Part shown: one piece after another, positions 23,371-36,500 of the stretch | Layout: each line of letters starts with the position of its first letter | Position numbering within the stretch: the first letter of the stretch is position 1 | Assembly (NCBI GenBank): GCA_036583965.1 | Contig: JAZBQD010000027.1 | Coordinates: 26,047,001 to 26,111,000 of the forward strand | DNA from: Prunella strophiata | Lineage: Eukaryota > Chordata > Aves > Passeriformes > Prunellidae | Direction of reading: 5' to 3' | DNA length: 64,000 nucleotides | Made by a program: the position numbers and the translations under genes | The notes under the pieces: generated by a model | Database searches by the model: none | The model's input: the letters and a program-made list of their open reading frames with translations, nothing else | Told to the model about the DNA's origin: nothing

Positions 23371-25714
23371 GACCCAAATCCAGGAATAAAAACTATGCTT
23401 GTGTCTTTGGCAAATGGGACCTGTCTGGGAAGAGCCCACTCTGGACTCCAGGATTCAAAGTCAAAATGACCTCAACAAAATGGAAAAAGGATTGGCAGTA
23501 CGTAGGGTACAAGTCCACGCAGAGAAATGTGATCATGATCCATGACAGTGTGAGATAGGAACCTGCTGGCTAGGCAGGCCTTTTACAGATAAAGATCTGG
23601 TGTAGAGTGGATCAAAGAGTTGGTGATGCTGCTGTGAAAAAGGCAAACATCCCATTGGGGCATGTAAATATCCACAGGTGTCGAGCTTTGAGAAAGGTGA
23701 GGCCTGGTGGAGGCACTCCAGTGGGGACTCAGGAACATCCCAGGGTCTGGCTTTGTAGGACTGCAGGCCCCATCCGTGTTTAGTCTGGGGAAGGTCTCTG
23801 CTGGCCTGTAAGGCTGTGTGGACACGAGAACCATTTCCAAATACATAAAAGGCTGCCACAAACAGAAAGGGAATACCTTTCTTTTACTGTTAGGGACTAA
23901 AACAAAATGTTGCCAGCTCAACACTGTAACAAGGACAATTCAGGGACATTTTCTAGGGTTGAAAATGGTTAAATCCTAGGAAGGGTTGTTCAAGGAGAGT
24001 AAGGACTCTCCACTTTTAAATCTGAGAATTAAAAAAAAAAACAAACAAACAAACAAAAAAACACAACCCAGTAGACATGCTGCTGTATGGAAGGTGTTTA
24101 ATAGTGCTGACCCTGTTTTGGGGCAGGAGCCAGCCCAAGCAATGCCCCAAGGTTCCTCCCAGCCCTGTTCAGAGAGGATCAGAACTCTCACTTGGTGTCT
24201 AACTTCCTGCTGCTACACAGCAAAACAGGCATGGAGATGTTTGCCAGCCAGGTGCCACGTCCCAGCCCTGGTCACTCAGGGTGTGAGAGAGGATCTCCTT
24301 GGCAGCCCTGCCCCCTCTGCCCACTGCTCCCAGTTCCTCTCCAGCAGTGCCATGGGAGAATGGCACTGCATGCAGCCACTGCCAGGGAAGGAAGTGCTAT
24401 CTATGGATGAGAACTTCCTGCAGGGATGAGTTCCCGTGGATTCCCATGGCCCTGTGCCAGTTTCCAAGCACTGACCATGGGCACAGCTCCTGCACACCCC
24501 ACTGGGACCCAGGAGCTATTCACAGCTCTTCTTCCTCACTCCAATGCTGACACAGCTGTGTGTGTGGATGGCAAAACCCCCTCAGGGACAGTGAGAGCTC
24601 CAGGTTCTTGGGTTCTCCTCCTGCCTGCCATCACTGCTGCCCTGCCTGGGGACAGTCCAAACCCTCTGCTGTGCTGCACCTGTTTCAGGCTGTGCTGCCT
24701 GTCTTGAGCTTCTCTGGAGGATGCCCATCATGGCATTTCACCTCCAGGTCCCCTTGTCACTGGACATGTGGCAGGAGCTCACACACCTGCAGGGGAAGGA
24801 GAAGCAAATGCCTCTTGGTGGGCCCTGGAGGGGGTTGAGCTAAGGATACCCAAGGCTTATTTATACAGAGCACAAGGAGAACTTGCAAAGGTCAGGTTAA
24901 TGGCTCTTTCAAAACCAGGCCAGGGCTGTGAACTAGAAGTGAACCAAATGCAAGCCCCAGTTAGTTTCAGATGGCACCTTTCCTCAAAACTGAGGATTTT
25001 ACACACCCTTTTACTGGCTGCTGGTCACTAACACACTGTGCAAAGCAACTGAACCTTTAGTTCAGTTTAAGTTTGGAGACTTTAGTATATGAAACCTACT
25101 GGGATTATGTGTCTCTCTAATCTGGTTTCAAGGTTGCCTCCATAAATATTACCACTTCTGTATCTAGAGTGTTTGTGGACTACACCAGCCCCTGACTCAT
25201 GAAACCAGAGCGATGTATTATGCAAATGCCTTCCTTTTTCTCATATCCCAGGCTGGTAGATCAAATCAGACTGCACCCAACTCTCATCTGTCCTTTACAC
25301 GTTGATCAAAGCACAAGAATGCTGTTTTGAAAAGGAAATGCCATTGAGGGTAATGTGCTGTGTGTTGTCTGTAAAAAGGATCTGCTGATAAGGACCCCGT
25401 GTGATTCAAAGTGACAGGATGAATTACAAAGAGCCTGTTGTCACCTCTACCTCCAGTTCAAAGCATGGACCCTGCAGAGGAAAGAGGTTCATGGTTCACT
25501 GACCATCTCCTCCTGGTCTGCATCTGCCAAAAAAACCCATTCAGTATCAATAAGTGATACCATGTGAAAAATTTCCATCAGCAGCATATGAGGAACTCTT
25601 TCAAAATACTGCTTTGATAGATGCTGATACATCTCACAGCCAGAAAAGTCAGGGAGCTCTAAAGAGAGGGTGGTGGATGGCATGCAGCACAGGGAACTGC
25701 ATGAGGTGGCACAA
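23371..25714. other. Intergenic stretch between UCK2 and TMCO1, no gene seen
   Basis: No exon, RNA gene or recognisable repeat apart from an A-rich and CAAA-rich tract at about 24029-24062. The short ORFs have no domain that I recognise. Confidence 0.6.
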
Positions 25715-25985
25715 AATAATACAGAATCACAGAATGCACTGGCTTGGAAGAGGCCTTACAGCTCATCTCATACAGGCAGGGACACCTTCCACTATCCCAG
25801 GTTGCTCCAAGCCCTGTCCAACCTGGCCTTGGCACTTCCAGAGATGGGGCAGCCACAGCTTCTCTGGGCACCCTGTGCCAGGGCCTCCCCACCCTCACAG
25901 GGAAGGATTTTTTCTGTATATCACAAATCCTTCCGCATCACCAGCTGTCAACATCTTCCTGCTGCTCACCCCAAAGAAAAACATG
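25715..25985 (-). mobile_element. CR1 LINE fragment, reverse orientation
   Basis: Reads on the minus strand. The plus strand shows ACAGAATCACAGAATG, GGACACCTTCCACTATCCCA, GGTTGCTCCAAGCCCTGTCC and a GGGGCAGCCACAGCTTCTCT block, which are the reverse complement of the CR1 3' region. Confidence 0.9.
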
Positions 25986-26761
25986 CACCCTCGGTCCCAC
26001 CCCTGTCTCCCTGCTGGCTCCGAGTCCCGTGTTGCTGACACCCAGTTCTCAGATTTGCCCTGATGTTGCAGGAAGTTCCCTGGACACTGGGACCTTTCCC
26101 ACCTCTCAGTGACGTCTGACTCAGCCAGCTGCTCCCACTTGTCCCTCTGCTTTCCTTGTGTGCCTGTCCCCAGGCTCGGAGAGCTTGTTTGCTGTCTGAC
26201 CTCACCCCCTCGCTCGCTGTCTTCTCCGAGCTACAGCTCCTCACCCTCTTTCTGAATGTTGTGTTTAATTTAAGGGCGGTGGGTTTTTTCCTTTCCCTGT
26301 TTTTCACTCAGCTCTGCCCATGTAATCCCACAGTGCACAGCAAACTCCTGTGTTACGTAAGGACAGGCACAAACCTGCCCTTCCCTGCCTGCCCTGGTTC
26401 CTTTTCTGTATTTCTGCTTTCTAGGTCTCCTCACCCCATTACAACCCACGGATCTGGTCTAGTTCTGCTGCTCCAGGTGTAATTGCTGGAGCCTCAATAA
26501 AAGTCAATGTGTCTGCCAAATCCTTGCCGTCATTGCACTGTCCTCGTTAATGCACTTCGCAGTCCCATCCCTGCCATGAATATTTTACACACACGGGCAG
26601 TGGGAGATTTGATTCCCTGTGAACCACAGAATGCTCTGCTGCACTGCTGGCTGTACGAGGGGCATGTGGCACAGCAGCAGGCCCTGGTAAAGGGCAGGCA
26701 GCAATATTCCTAAATATTTGATCCCAGAAAGTGCCTCCTGGTGAGATGCACTAACAGGGTA

Positions 26762-26895
26762 TTCACAGAATCACAGAATCCTGGAATGGTTTGGGTTGAA
26801 ATGGACATTAAAGATCATCTCATTCCACCCCCTCCCATGGACAGGGACACCTTCCACTAAACCAGTTGCTCCAAAACCTGTCCAAGTTGGTCTTG
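26762..26895 (-). mobile_element. CR1 LINE 3' fragment, reverse orientation
   Basis: The plus strand shows TCACAGAATCACAGAATCC, GGTTTGGGTTGAAATGGAC, GGACAGGGACACCTTCCACT and TTGCTCCAAAACCTGTCC, i.e. the reverse complement of a CR1 3' end. Confidence 0.9.
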
Positions 26896-27103
26896 AACCC
26901 TCCCATTCACCACCGGCAAATTAACCCAGGGCAGAGTTGTATAAAGCAGGACGGTTTCTGCAAACCGAGCTTTTTACGAGCAAACGCCTCGGTGCATCTT
27001 CCCTGGCAAGCGGCTTCAGGCACCGCGTCCCGCAAGGTGCAGGAGGGCAGGCACCCACCAACTACACCAGGGCAGGCTTAGCTCGGACATTCGGATGGGT
27101 TTA

Positions 27104-27297
27104 TTCACAGAAAGGGTGATTAGACACTGGATGTGGTGATTAGACATTGGAACGGGCTACCCAGGGAGGTGATGGAGTCCCCATCCCTGAAGGTGTTTAA
27201 GCAAAGACCGGGCATGGCACTTGGTAGGGTTGGCTCACAGGTGGGACTCGGGATGATGGCGGAGGTCTTTTCCCACCGGACTGATTCTGTGAACGCC
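27104..27297 (+). mobile_element. CR1 LINE 3' fragment abutting the TMCO1 promoter
   Basis: Contains TTGGAACGGGCTACCCAGGG, GGTGATGGAGTCCCCATCCC and a terminal CTGATTCTGTGAAC. A local near-duplication of about 19-20 nt (GGTGATTAGACA(C/T)TGGA) occurs at 27115-27150. The 3' end lies about 300 bp upstream of the TMCO1 start codon. Confidence 0.88.
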
Positions 27298-27299
27298 TC

Positions 27300-27592
27300 C
27301 GTGAGCCCTGAATCACAGCCCGGTGAGCGGGGCTCGGGCGGACCCCGCCATGACAGCGACCCTCCCTCAGCCCCGCTGATTGACAGCCGCCTCGCCCAAT
27401 CACAGCAGCGTCCGCCGCGCGTTCCCCGCCCCTCGCCCGTCCCGCGGCTTCTCGCGCAGCCGGCGGCGCCAGCCGGAAGTACAGGTGGTCGCTTCCGGGC
27501 GTTGCTAGGCAACAGGGGGAGGCAGCTTCCGGGTGGCGGGTGCACTTCCGGGTGCGCGGCGGCGTTGCCGGGTCGGGGGCGGCGGCAGCACC
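27300..27592 (+). promoter_or_regulatory. TMCO1: TMCO1 core promoter with ETS cluster and palindromic X-box
   Basis: TATA-less, CpG-rich. It has four ETS-type CCGGAA motifs: CCGGAAGT at about 27473 and CTTCCGGG at 27492, 27526 and 27545. A perfect 13-nt palindrome GTTGCTAGGCAAC at 27501-27513 fits the RFX/EF-C X-box. A CCAAT lies at 27396-27400. Motif matches were read by eye; binding is inferred from the known consensus sequences. Confidence 0.7.
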
Positions 27593-30500
27593 ATGAGCAC
27601 CATGTTCGCCGACACCCTCCTCATCGTGTTCATCTCCGTCTGCACCGCGCTGCTGGCCGAGGGTGAGCCGGGCGGGGCGCGGCCGGCAGCTCCCGGGAGC
27701 GGGGAAGCGGCGGCGCTGAGGCGGGGCTCGGGGGTCAGCTCCTGGCGGGGAGGACAGCGGCGAAGCGGCCCGGACAGCGCCGAGCTGTGCTGCAGAGCGC
27801 TGGGAGCTGGGGTTTTCCCTGCAGGAGGAGGGAGGGAGGGAGGGAGGCTGTTGGAGGGTGAAGGGGCCGGAGTGGTTCTCCCCATAGCTGTTGTGGGCAG
27901 GATGTGGAGGTATCGCCTGGCCCTGCAGTGATGGTGGTTTAAGCTGCTGGGAAAGGTGATTTATATTTCAATGGGTGAAACAGGGGCAGGTTTTTAAGGA
28001 AGTGCTGGACAGGTGCCTTTTGGGGTAGCCACAAGCCACAGGTCCCGTTTCTGGTGCTGTATCCCTAAATCCCCTTCACAGCCCCTGTGCCCAGATCTTC
28101 ATCCCACACCTGCAAAACAATTAAAAACTTATTTCAGTTTCACACCTATAGCTCGTGCCATGTTTTTTTTTTCCCAATTCCATTTCACATGGAGCTGGGA
28201 ATGGGCATTTGAGGGGAGGGGATGGTGCAGTGGGCTGGTGCCCTGTGCTCCCCTGGCTGGGTTTTGCAGGCACAAAGCTCCATTCCTGCCCGTGGGTTTG
28301 CTCCCTGCTGGCAGGAGGTGTTCCCTTCCCTGGGGGCTGGCTGAGTGTTTGTTTCAGGTATAACCTGGGTGCTGGTCTATCGCACAGACAAGTACAAGAG
28401 GCTAAAGGCTGAAGTGGAAAAGCAGAGTAAGAAATGTAAGTACCCACCAGGGGTTTATTGCTGTCCTTAACTCTGGGTTTTTTTGTTTTGTTTTTTTTTT
28501 TTTTTTCCTGGAAGAAGCTCAGCCAAAGCTTTTTTGCCTTGTGTAAATTGCTCCTTCTGTCAGTGGAGGAAGTGAGAGATTGGTACTGGCATCTTTTTTT
28601 CTGCACATGAGCAGCCAGTGTCTGACATAAATATCTAAAATTACCTTCAAATATGCAATTTCTGCCTTTCAGGGGCAAAGAGGAGAAATTGAGGTCTGTA
28701 GGAAAAAAGAGCTAGGGTTGAATAATGAATACCACAAGGAAAAAACATTTTATGTAAAGATGAAAGTGGTGGGGGATGAGTAAAGACAAAGCTATCATAG
28801 AAAGGTGTGAGCAATCAGCTGATGTAAAACCAGATTATCCTGATGTAAACTGGAAGCAAATAGGTTAGGAAATATTAGGAAATAAGTTCATTCCACAGAG
28901 AGGAGGTCTGGGAGGGTGTGAACAAAGTATGAGGGGAGAAGGGAGCTGAGGGTGAGCAGTCAGAAGATCTGCATCAAATATTGAGAGAAATGGTAAACAG
29001 GAGGGAGCATGGAGTGCTTAAATGGACCTGTCAGTATCAGAAGCCAAGTTGCAGATGAGAAATTCTGACCTTTTAACCTCAGCTGTGTCCACCCTACCCA
29101 AGTTACAGCAGTGAGAGACAGCTGGGGCCAAACCAGGGCTGGTTTTCCCTTACAGAGCTCTCGTTATGGTCTCAGTGCTCTTTAATGCATGAGAGAACAA
29201 TATTGTCACATATTCCTGCTCCAGCCTTCCCCTGGGCACCTCAAACCGAGGAGTTGGAGTCATGTTTGTGTCACAGCTCCCACATTGTTTTGGGGCTTTT
29301 GTCACCACAGCAGCAGCAGATGGGGATTGTATCTCTGCCTGCCTCACTTGAATCCCACTGGTCCTGTGTGTGGGATGGAATTAGTCCCAGAAGAGCAAGT
29401 TAGAGAAGGAGTTGAAACACAGCTGCAAACTTAGTGTCCTCTTGTGTTTGTGCTGTTCCAAAAGCAGTTAGCTGGGCTTAATCTCTGGGGCTTAATGATT
29501 GCTGAAAGAGTTTAATGCTGTTTGCTTTTATAGCTCTCCTGGTGTCTAGGCTATCATCTGTGAAGGGAGTGATGAAGGGTTCATGTGTCTCAATTAGTTT
29601 CTGAGCTCCTTGTTTGACTCCCCACCCCCAACAGCAACAAAAAAAGGTAAAGCTGCAGAAGGAGTCAGTAAAAATTCAGCTTTGCTTTTTTTTTCCCTTC
29701 CCCTCTTGTGCCGAGGACAGCTGGCTGACCTGAGGGCTTACAACTTGCCAAGTGGACCACTTGAGCCACACCTTTCAACTGTTATCTAACACATCTGAAA
29801 CAGGAAAAAACACATTTGAGACCTTTAAGCTGTCCCGTGAGAGCCCTAGCAGATCCTTAGGATTTGCAAAAACAAAGGGGCTGGGTAGTGTGCTTGAGCA
29901 GACATTGTTACTCCTTAATTTCATCTCTTCCTGTCCTCTCCTTCCTCAGGAGAGGCTCAGCCTTGGCTGAGGCTGCAGCAGGGATTGTTCTGGGTGAATG
30001 TAGGGCTAAATGGACAAGGCTGAAGGCTGTCCCTGGAATTTCTGGTTTCTTGAGTGGGTGTTCCCACGGGCAGTCCTGAGGGAATTGGGGCTGGGAGTTC
30101 CTGGGGCTTGGCATGAGTGTTAACAGCACTGTCTCGAGTTTAGGGCTGTGGGGTTATGTGCACCAGGGCAGGGATGGGCTGCTGGGGTTCCCCAGCTGGA
30201 TTTGGCATAGGGAGGTTATGGAGACAGCATTCTGTGAGCCCTGGGTGCATTGTGTCATCTGACACCTCTCTCCAGTATTCCCTAGGGACACAAGCTCCCT
30301 GTTTTCCTCCCTGCCCACCAGAGATCCTCTTGTTCCTTGGGAAAAGCAATTGTTTCTCACTGTTGCCATGGAGGGATGATGTTGAGGTGACTTGTCTGGG
30401 CTGATGTGATTTTTCTGAGCAGTTGTGACTGAATCACAGGCACTTCGTAAGGCAGCTCTGCAAATCCTGGTGTGGCCTGGAAGGTTGGCTGCCTTCATTT

Positions 30501-33500
30501 CCTCTGGGCTGTGAAATCAGGGCTGGAAGGTGTGTGCTGAGCTGGTACTCCACGAGGGAGGGCAGCCCCAGCAGTCAGGAATCTGTGAGCTGACAGTGAG
30601 CCCAGGCTCTTTGCTGCTAGAGTGGAGGTGGTACATGCAGTTTGCATAAATACAGAGAGTTTGGAAAAGGGCTGCTCTCTGTTGTTACACCATGGTCATG
30701 CTTCATCATCCTTGCTTCCTGGAGTACTCTTGCTCTAGGTCTTGGATGAAAGTGCCTCTTGCTTCCTGGAAAAGCCCTTTTTGCTGTCCCAGAACCCTCT
30801 CTGCAGCAGAGCAGCACATTTGCTGTGTTCCCATTTCCCTGTGCTGGCTCTGCTGGCCTGCTTTGCTGCGCTGGTGGTTGGTGGCAGGTGCATGTCTGAT
30901 GTGGGGTTTTAGTACCTTTCACCTTAGGCTTCTGCTTTAAAATATTGGAAATGCTTCAGTGCTAATGAATTGAAGAATGGGGAGGCTGTGGCTGCCTGCT
31001 TGGGCAGCATTTCCCCTGAGAATGCCTGCCTGTGAAGAAGGGATGTAGGAGAACACAGACTTTCCTGTATTCTGCTTCCCACTGCAGATAATTGGGAAGC
31101 AGAGCTTGCCACAAAGCTCTTTTCATTCCACTTGCTGAATCAAAAGTACTGTCTGATACTAATGACAAATCAGCAAGGGTAGCTTGAGCCAAAATTGTCC
31201 CCAGACTGCTCAGTCCACAGTGCCATGGGCTCTTGACAGAGTTCAAAATGAACCCTTTAAATATGTTTGTATCTTATCCAGGGTTTTGAAAATTTTTTTA
31301 TTATAGTTTTTAACTGACTGGTGTAGGTAGTTGATAACTTATTGATTCTGAACATGTTCTTAGCCCTACTTAGCTGCTTTTTGTGCCCCTGTTCTGCAGA
31401 GGAATAGAATGTTTTGTTTGGTGTGTGGAGAAGGTGTGGATGGTATCACTGTGCAGAAATAATAGAGTATCTTTTCATTTTGCAGTGGAAAAGAAGAAGG
31501 AAACCATAACTGAATCAGCAGGCCGACAGCAGAAAAAGAAGATAGGTAAGACTGGCACCTCAAGAATGGTGGAAAGTTGAGAAACTGATGGAAGTGATTA
31601 TCTTTTCCTTCCTTTCAAGGCTATTTATTCATCTGCCTTACTTTTCCAAGGCAGGAGATTCCCAGCCTCCTGATGGTTTTGGTCAGATGGGTGGATCACT
31701 GAGAGGAGCAGCACCTCTTGCTGAGCTCCCTGACTTTTTCTCCCATTTCAGCCTTGATATCTATGGCTGTTACTAACTTCAGCTGTCAAAGCTTTTTGCT
31801 GCAGTGCATGGTTTTGGTTTATTTTATTATTTATTGTTGTAGTTGTAGGACTCAAATTGTGATTATTTTTTTCCCTTCATTTGTACACTTCAGAGCTGAA
31901 GATGTTCATGTTAACTGTTAGATTAATTTCAGTTTTGGTCAATCAGTTTTGCTCAGTTTTAGGCAGTGATTTATTTTTCCATATTTTTCATTGTCAGTAA
32001 ACTGAATTCTTTCTGACTTAGGGTGAGAAAGAAACTTTTTAAGTACTGAACTAAGCAAGACCAGGGTAAAGAGATGTTTAAAGGTTTTAGGAGGATCTGC
32101 TATCTGCAGGACTCACAACGTGCAGCAAAGCTCAGTTAAGTTATTACAGAGATCGTGGCAGGAACACTTTTGAGAGCTCCTGGGAGTTGGTTTCCTCATT
32201 CCTCTGTGTAACACCAGGTAGCTGGATTAGTCATTTGATCTGTACAAAGCTTGGGAATTATAAACATATCTTCAAACAGCTCTTCCTAGGTAGAAAACCT
32301 GTTGTCGTTAAATTCCTGAAGGGACAGGAGCCAAAATGCTTCCTCTTGTGCATTTCAAGTTCTTAATCTTGACTAATCCCTTCGTGGGGATGAACACTGC
32401 TCGGTGGATAAAGCAACTTTGAAAGTGACCATATGCAACAACTGCACATAACATTAAACAGAGAAAGTGTGACAATGACTTTTTTGCAGGGCACCATCCA
32501 AGCTGTGTTCCTAGCAGACAATATTTGACTTGTGCTTGGACTAAACCAATAAACAGTAGAATCTGAGGACTTCAGATGCTCCACCAATTTTTATACACTG
32601 AAATAATCTTGTTTTGCAGATGGAAAACAAAGCACAAAGGGACAAAGATCAGAACTTAGGAAATGACCTACTGATTTTGTTTGCTCTGATGCTTGCTGGC
32701 CAAGCCTAAGATTCTGACACTGATTTTTTTTTTTTCCTTTTTTTTAACAAGTACTGCATAACTTCAGTATTTCATTTGTGTTCAGGCAAAGATGAATTTT
32801 TGGTGTTCCTGAAAAATCAGACCCCAAATGTCACACTGGACTTCCAGAAAATTACTCACAGCTGTTAAGTTGAAATCTCTGATCTCATAACTTACTGGAT
32901 GTCAAATCATTCTGCAAGATGGGGCATTGTTTTCACAGCAGATCTACTTGTGCTGGAGTTCCTCCAAGTTCTACCATTTTAGTTAACAAAAAGTAAATAT
33001 TGAGCTGAGGCTTTATGGATAAGTAACAGCTGTGGTACAGACCTGCCTCAGTTGCCATCTGTTCTGCACATAGAATAAGACAGGAGGTGTGTGGATGATA
33101 CTGCTGGGTTTCATAAGGGATGAATCATGCCTGTGCACAAGGAGGTAGGGGGAAAGTTGCTTGGGAAGGCTTAATTTGGTGTTTCCTACTTAAAAACCTT
33201 TATTTTTAACTCTAAAATGAACCAGTTGTCACATTGTGTCTAAATCACCTTGGGCACTGCTGGAACAGGACACCTTTAGCATTGTAATTTCAGTTTAAAT
33301 AGATGATTTGTTAGCTTAAACCTTGCTACTGCTTTCTGTGTCCATGTGCTTCTGGAAGAAAAGACGAGTGACACTCCCAGGAGTCCACACGAGTGCTGGA
33401 TGGACAGCAAAACCAAAACAAAATAAAAACCCCCAGTCCTGGCAAATCTCTATCCCTGTATCCTCATGGGTTGTGTTCCAATGAGCAGAGTAAGATGATT

Positions 33501-36500
33501 TTGGACTCCAGGGAGCTGCTTGTTAACCCATTCCTCTTTCTCTGTGCCTTTGCCCAACTGTAAACTACCTAGCAAAGTGCTTAACAGGCTGTTGGTGTGT
33601 GATTAGGGGAGGAGTAGACCATTTGTATAAGTTGGTAGATCACCCAGAACGTGTTCATTTTGAATCTGTAGAAATAGGTGAGAGACAGGTCAGGTATATT
33701 GGGCAATCACAGCTGTGTTCTTTCCTCCCTGTAACCTTTAGCCCACCTAAATAGATGGTTAGTTATGCACCAGAGGGGAAAAAACAAAGTATTTGTGCCA
33801 AATGTGATTCCTGAAGAGCTGGCCTGTGGTTGCTGAAATGTCCCAGGACACAACTTTCCACCTGGCTCAGGAAACAGGTTCCTGCCAGAGGGGATGGTTT
33901 GTAGTTAGAAGCAAGTGGAAGCAGCAAAGAGGGTTCTAAGGAATTGGGAATTTGAAAAAATACTGGTTCTAAGAAATTTTCTGAGGGAAAGCTCTTGCTT
34001 TTCTTAACACTGACTGTGAGCCCCTGTGCTCAGCAGCGGCTTGGGAGAGAATTTTGGAGTTTCTGAGCTGTGGGCCTCTAGTACTGAAACTTCAGTGGGG
34101 ATCCCTCAAAATTCCCATGCTGGATAGCCCTTGGCAGTCCTTCTGCATCCTCCCCTTTTCACTCATGCTGTTCTTTGGCTATTCCTTCATTATGCACATC
34201 CTTACTTCAGCTGGCTGTTGCTTCCCAGGCCTGGCTGCCCCTCTGGATCCATCCAAGGCATGATGGGGACATGGGACAGGAAAGGTGGCAGATAGTGGAT
34301 AATGCTGAAGGCCAGAGCAGCCCTCCAGCTGGGACATGGAAAATGCCCTCTTGAAAATCTGAGTATCTTTGAAGTCTGTGGTGATCTAAGGACAGACTAA
34401 ATTTCCATAATATTTCCTAAAAAGCATAGTAATGCACTCATTACTGAATTTCATGTAGGAAATCTCTTTCCTCTTTGGAGAACCTCCTAGGTGTGAGAAG
34501 GGTGCAAAATTCATTACTAAGACAAGCAGGATTTTGGTATTGCTGAGGTGCAGCTCCCAGCTCTGTGCATGGTTTTCCCTTTGGAGACCTTCAGAAGGAA
34601 ATCCTTACTTATTCAATGTATTGATGATGGTGTGCAGCAAACTGATCACTGCTCCCTTTGGGAGCTGTGGTAGAGGGGCACTGTTTTTGTTTCCTGGCAG
34701 CAGTGCTCATGCTCCTGTGTGAGTTGGTTGAGTTAGCAAATTGACTTTGGGTGCATTTCTTTCAAAAGTGCTGAATGTGTGATTCCAGCCGCCTCCTCTC
34801 TTTGTGCCTGACTTGCTGCATGTTGCTGTGCTGGAGAAGCAGTTGGCTGTGTACAGTTTTTCACTTTCTACTGTCTGGCAAAGAGAGCTGGAGTTGATTT
34901 TGGAAGTGTTATTTGTTTGGAGAGCCAAAGAGGTTAAGTTTTCCTGGAAATGAAAACACTCTGGTTTCTAGGTTGACATAACTGATTATAACTGTTGGTT
35001 TTGTCTTTCCAGAGAGACAAGAAGAGAAACTGAAGAATAACAACAGGGACTTGTCAATGGTATGAAAATTTAAAGCCAGTTCCCAACTGCTGGAGATTTC
35101 AGTCAGTTTTCCAACAGATAGACTTTGTTCAATTAGCAGACAAAGCTGCTTTTCCTCTGGAAAGGTCCCTCTGGATTTTCTCTAATAACTAGAGATTTTA
35201 GTTTGAGCCACAGAGTAACTACCTCATCTCTTTGCTGTTTTCATCTTTGTAAGTCTCCATGATGTTTTTTGAAGTAGAATTAATTTTTGTGGCTTCCTAT
35301 AACTTTGGTCATTGTAATGATCCCCTGCTGGGAGTTCCCTGGGAATCCCCCTGGTGGGTTTTATAGGCTTAAGGAAAAAATAAAACCAGCCTATGCAAGG
35401 ACAGGACAATTCTTGAGCACTTTCTGGTTTTGTCTCCCTGAAGCAGCACTTCCCATCAGTGGTTGCCTTTGTACCCAGTCTCCTGGGGACTTCTCCAGTC
35501 ACTTTCACAACCCCTCTGTTTCCTGGGACATCCTTTTTCCCTGTTGATTCCAGTGACCTGTACAAAGCCTGTTTTTAAGGGTGTGAGATGATAATAGCTC
35601 TTGTTTTAAATCTCTCTGACATTTCTGCTTGCAGGTTCGAATGAAATCCATGTTTGCCATTGGCTTCTGCTTCACTGCCTTGATGGGAATGTTCAACTCC
35701 ATGTAAGTATCAGCTTCCTGCAGTTTTGTCTGACATTTTTTTGGTGAACGTATATTCCACCTTCCCTTCATCACTGGAAGTGTTAAGAGTGACATTGTCC
35801 AGCCAAGAACCATAAATAAATAAAAGGATCCATATTTCATCTGAAGATGTGGTGGTTTGATCATCACATACACGTTCTGCTCAAGAGGGAGCACTGAGTA
35901 CTGAACACAGCCAAACTGAACAAATTGCATTCAGTTTAGACGCAGCTTTAATATCTTTTCTGCATGGGAACATCCTGACTGGGGCAAGTTTGGGACATGC
36001 CAGGCAAACATCTTCAGTCTTCAGCTGCTTTGGCCTTGCTGTAATGGTGTGACCAAAGAATGCTCTTGCAAACAAAACTGGGTCAGCTCCCTTGCCCTTA
36101 GAAATGAGCTGTAATTGCAGAGTTTGTTGTTGCCCTACTTGAGGTAAACAGGTCCAGGCATGGGATCCAAGCTTCATGTGTTTCAAAAGTGACCTGGGAT
36201 AGGTGTAGTTTAAAAAACAGACAAGAAACCCCAAACTGGTTTGCACGGTTATAGACAGCTTTGTTTCAGATATGCAAATCTGAAAGGCTGTGCTTGGCTT
36301 TTAAAACTTGATTCACTTGAAATATGAACTGTTGGTTGTTAAATCTGAAAATGACATGAATATTGTTAGTATAACCTTTAGGAGGCTGCTTGATATCTGG
36401 GCAATATCCTTGCCCTGCAAAGAGGAATTTACATTCTTGGGCACCAAAGCCTTTGGCTTCTGTGCTGGCAGTCCCCAGGATACAGTCAATTGTTATTTTA

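Noticed and set aside
26100..26520. 3'-UTR-like stretch with CAATAAAAG at about 26494, possible retrocopy or lncRNA end
   Set aside because: No recognisable coding sequence or splice structure precedes it; a single AATAAA is weak evidence.
35632..35650. GGTTCGAAT, a tRNA T-loop-like motif
   Set aside because: It is the start of TMCO1 exon 5; no acceptor-stem pairing or A-box is in place.
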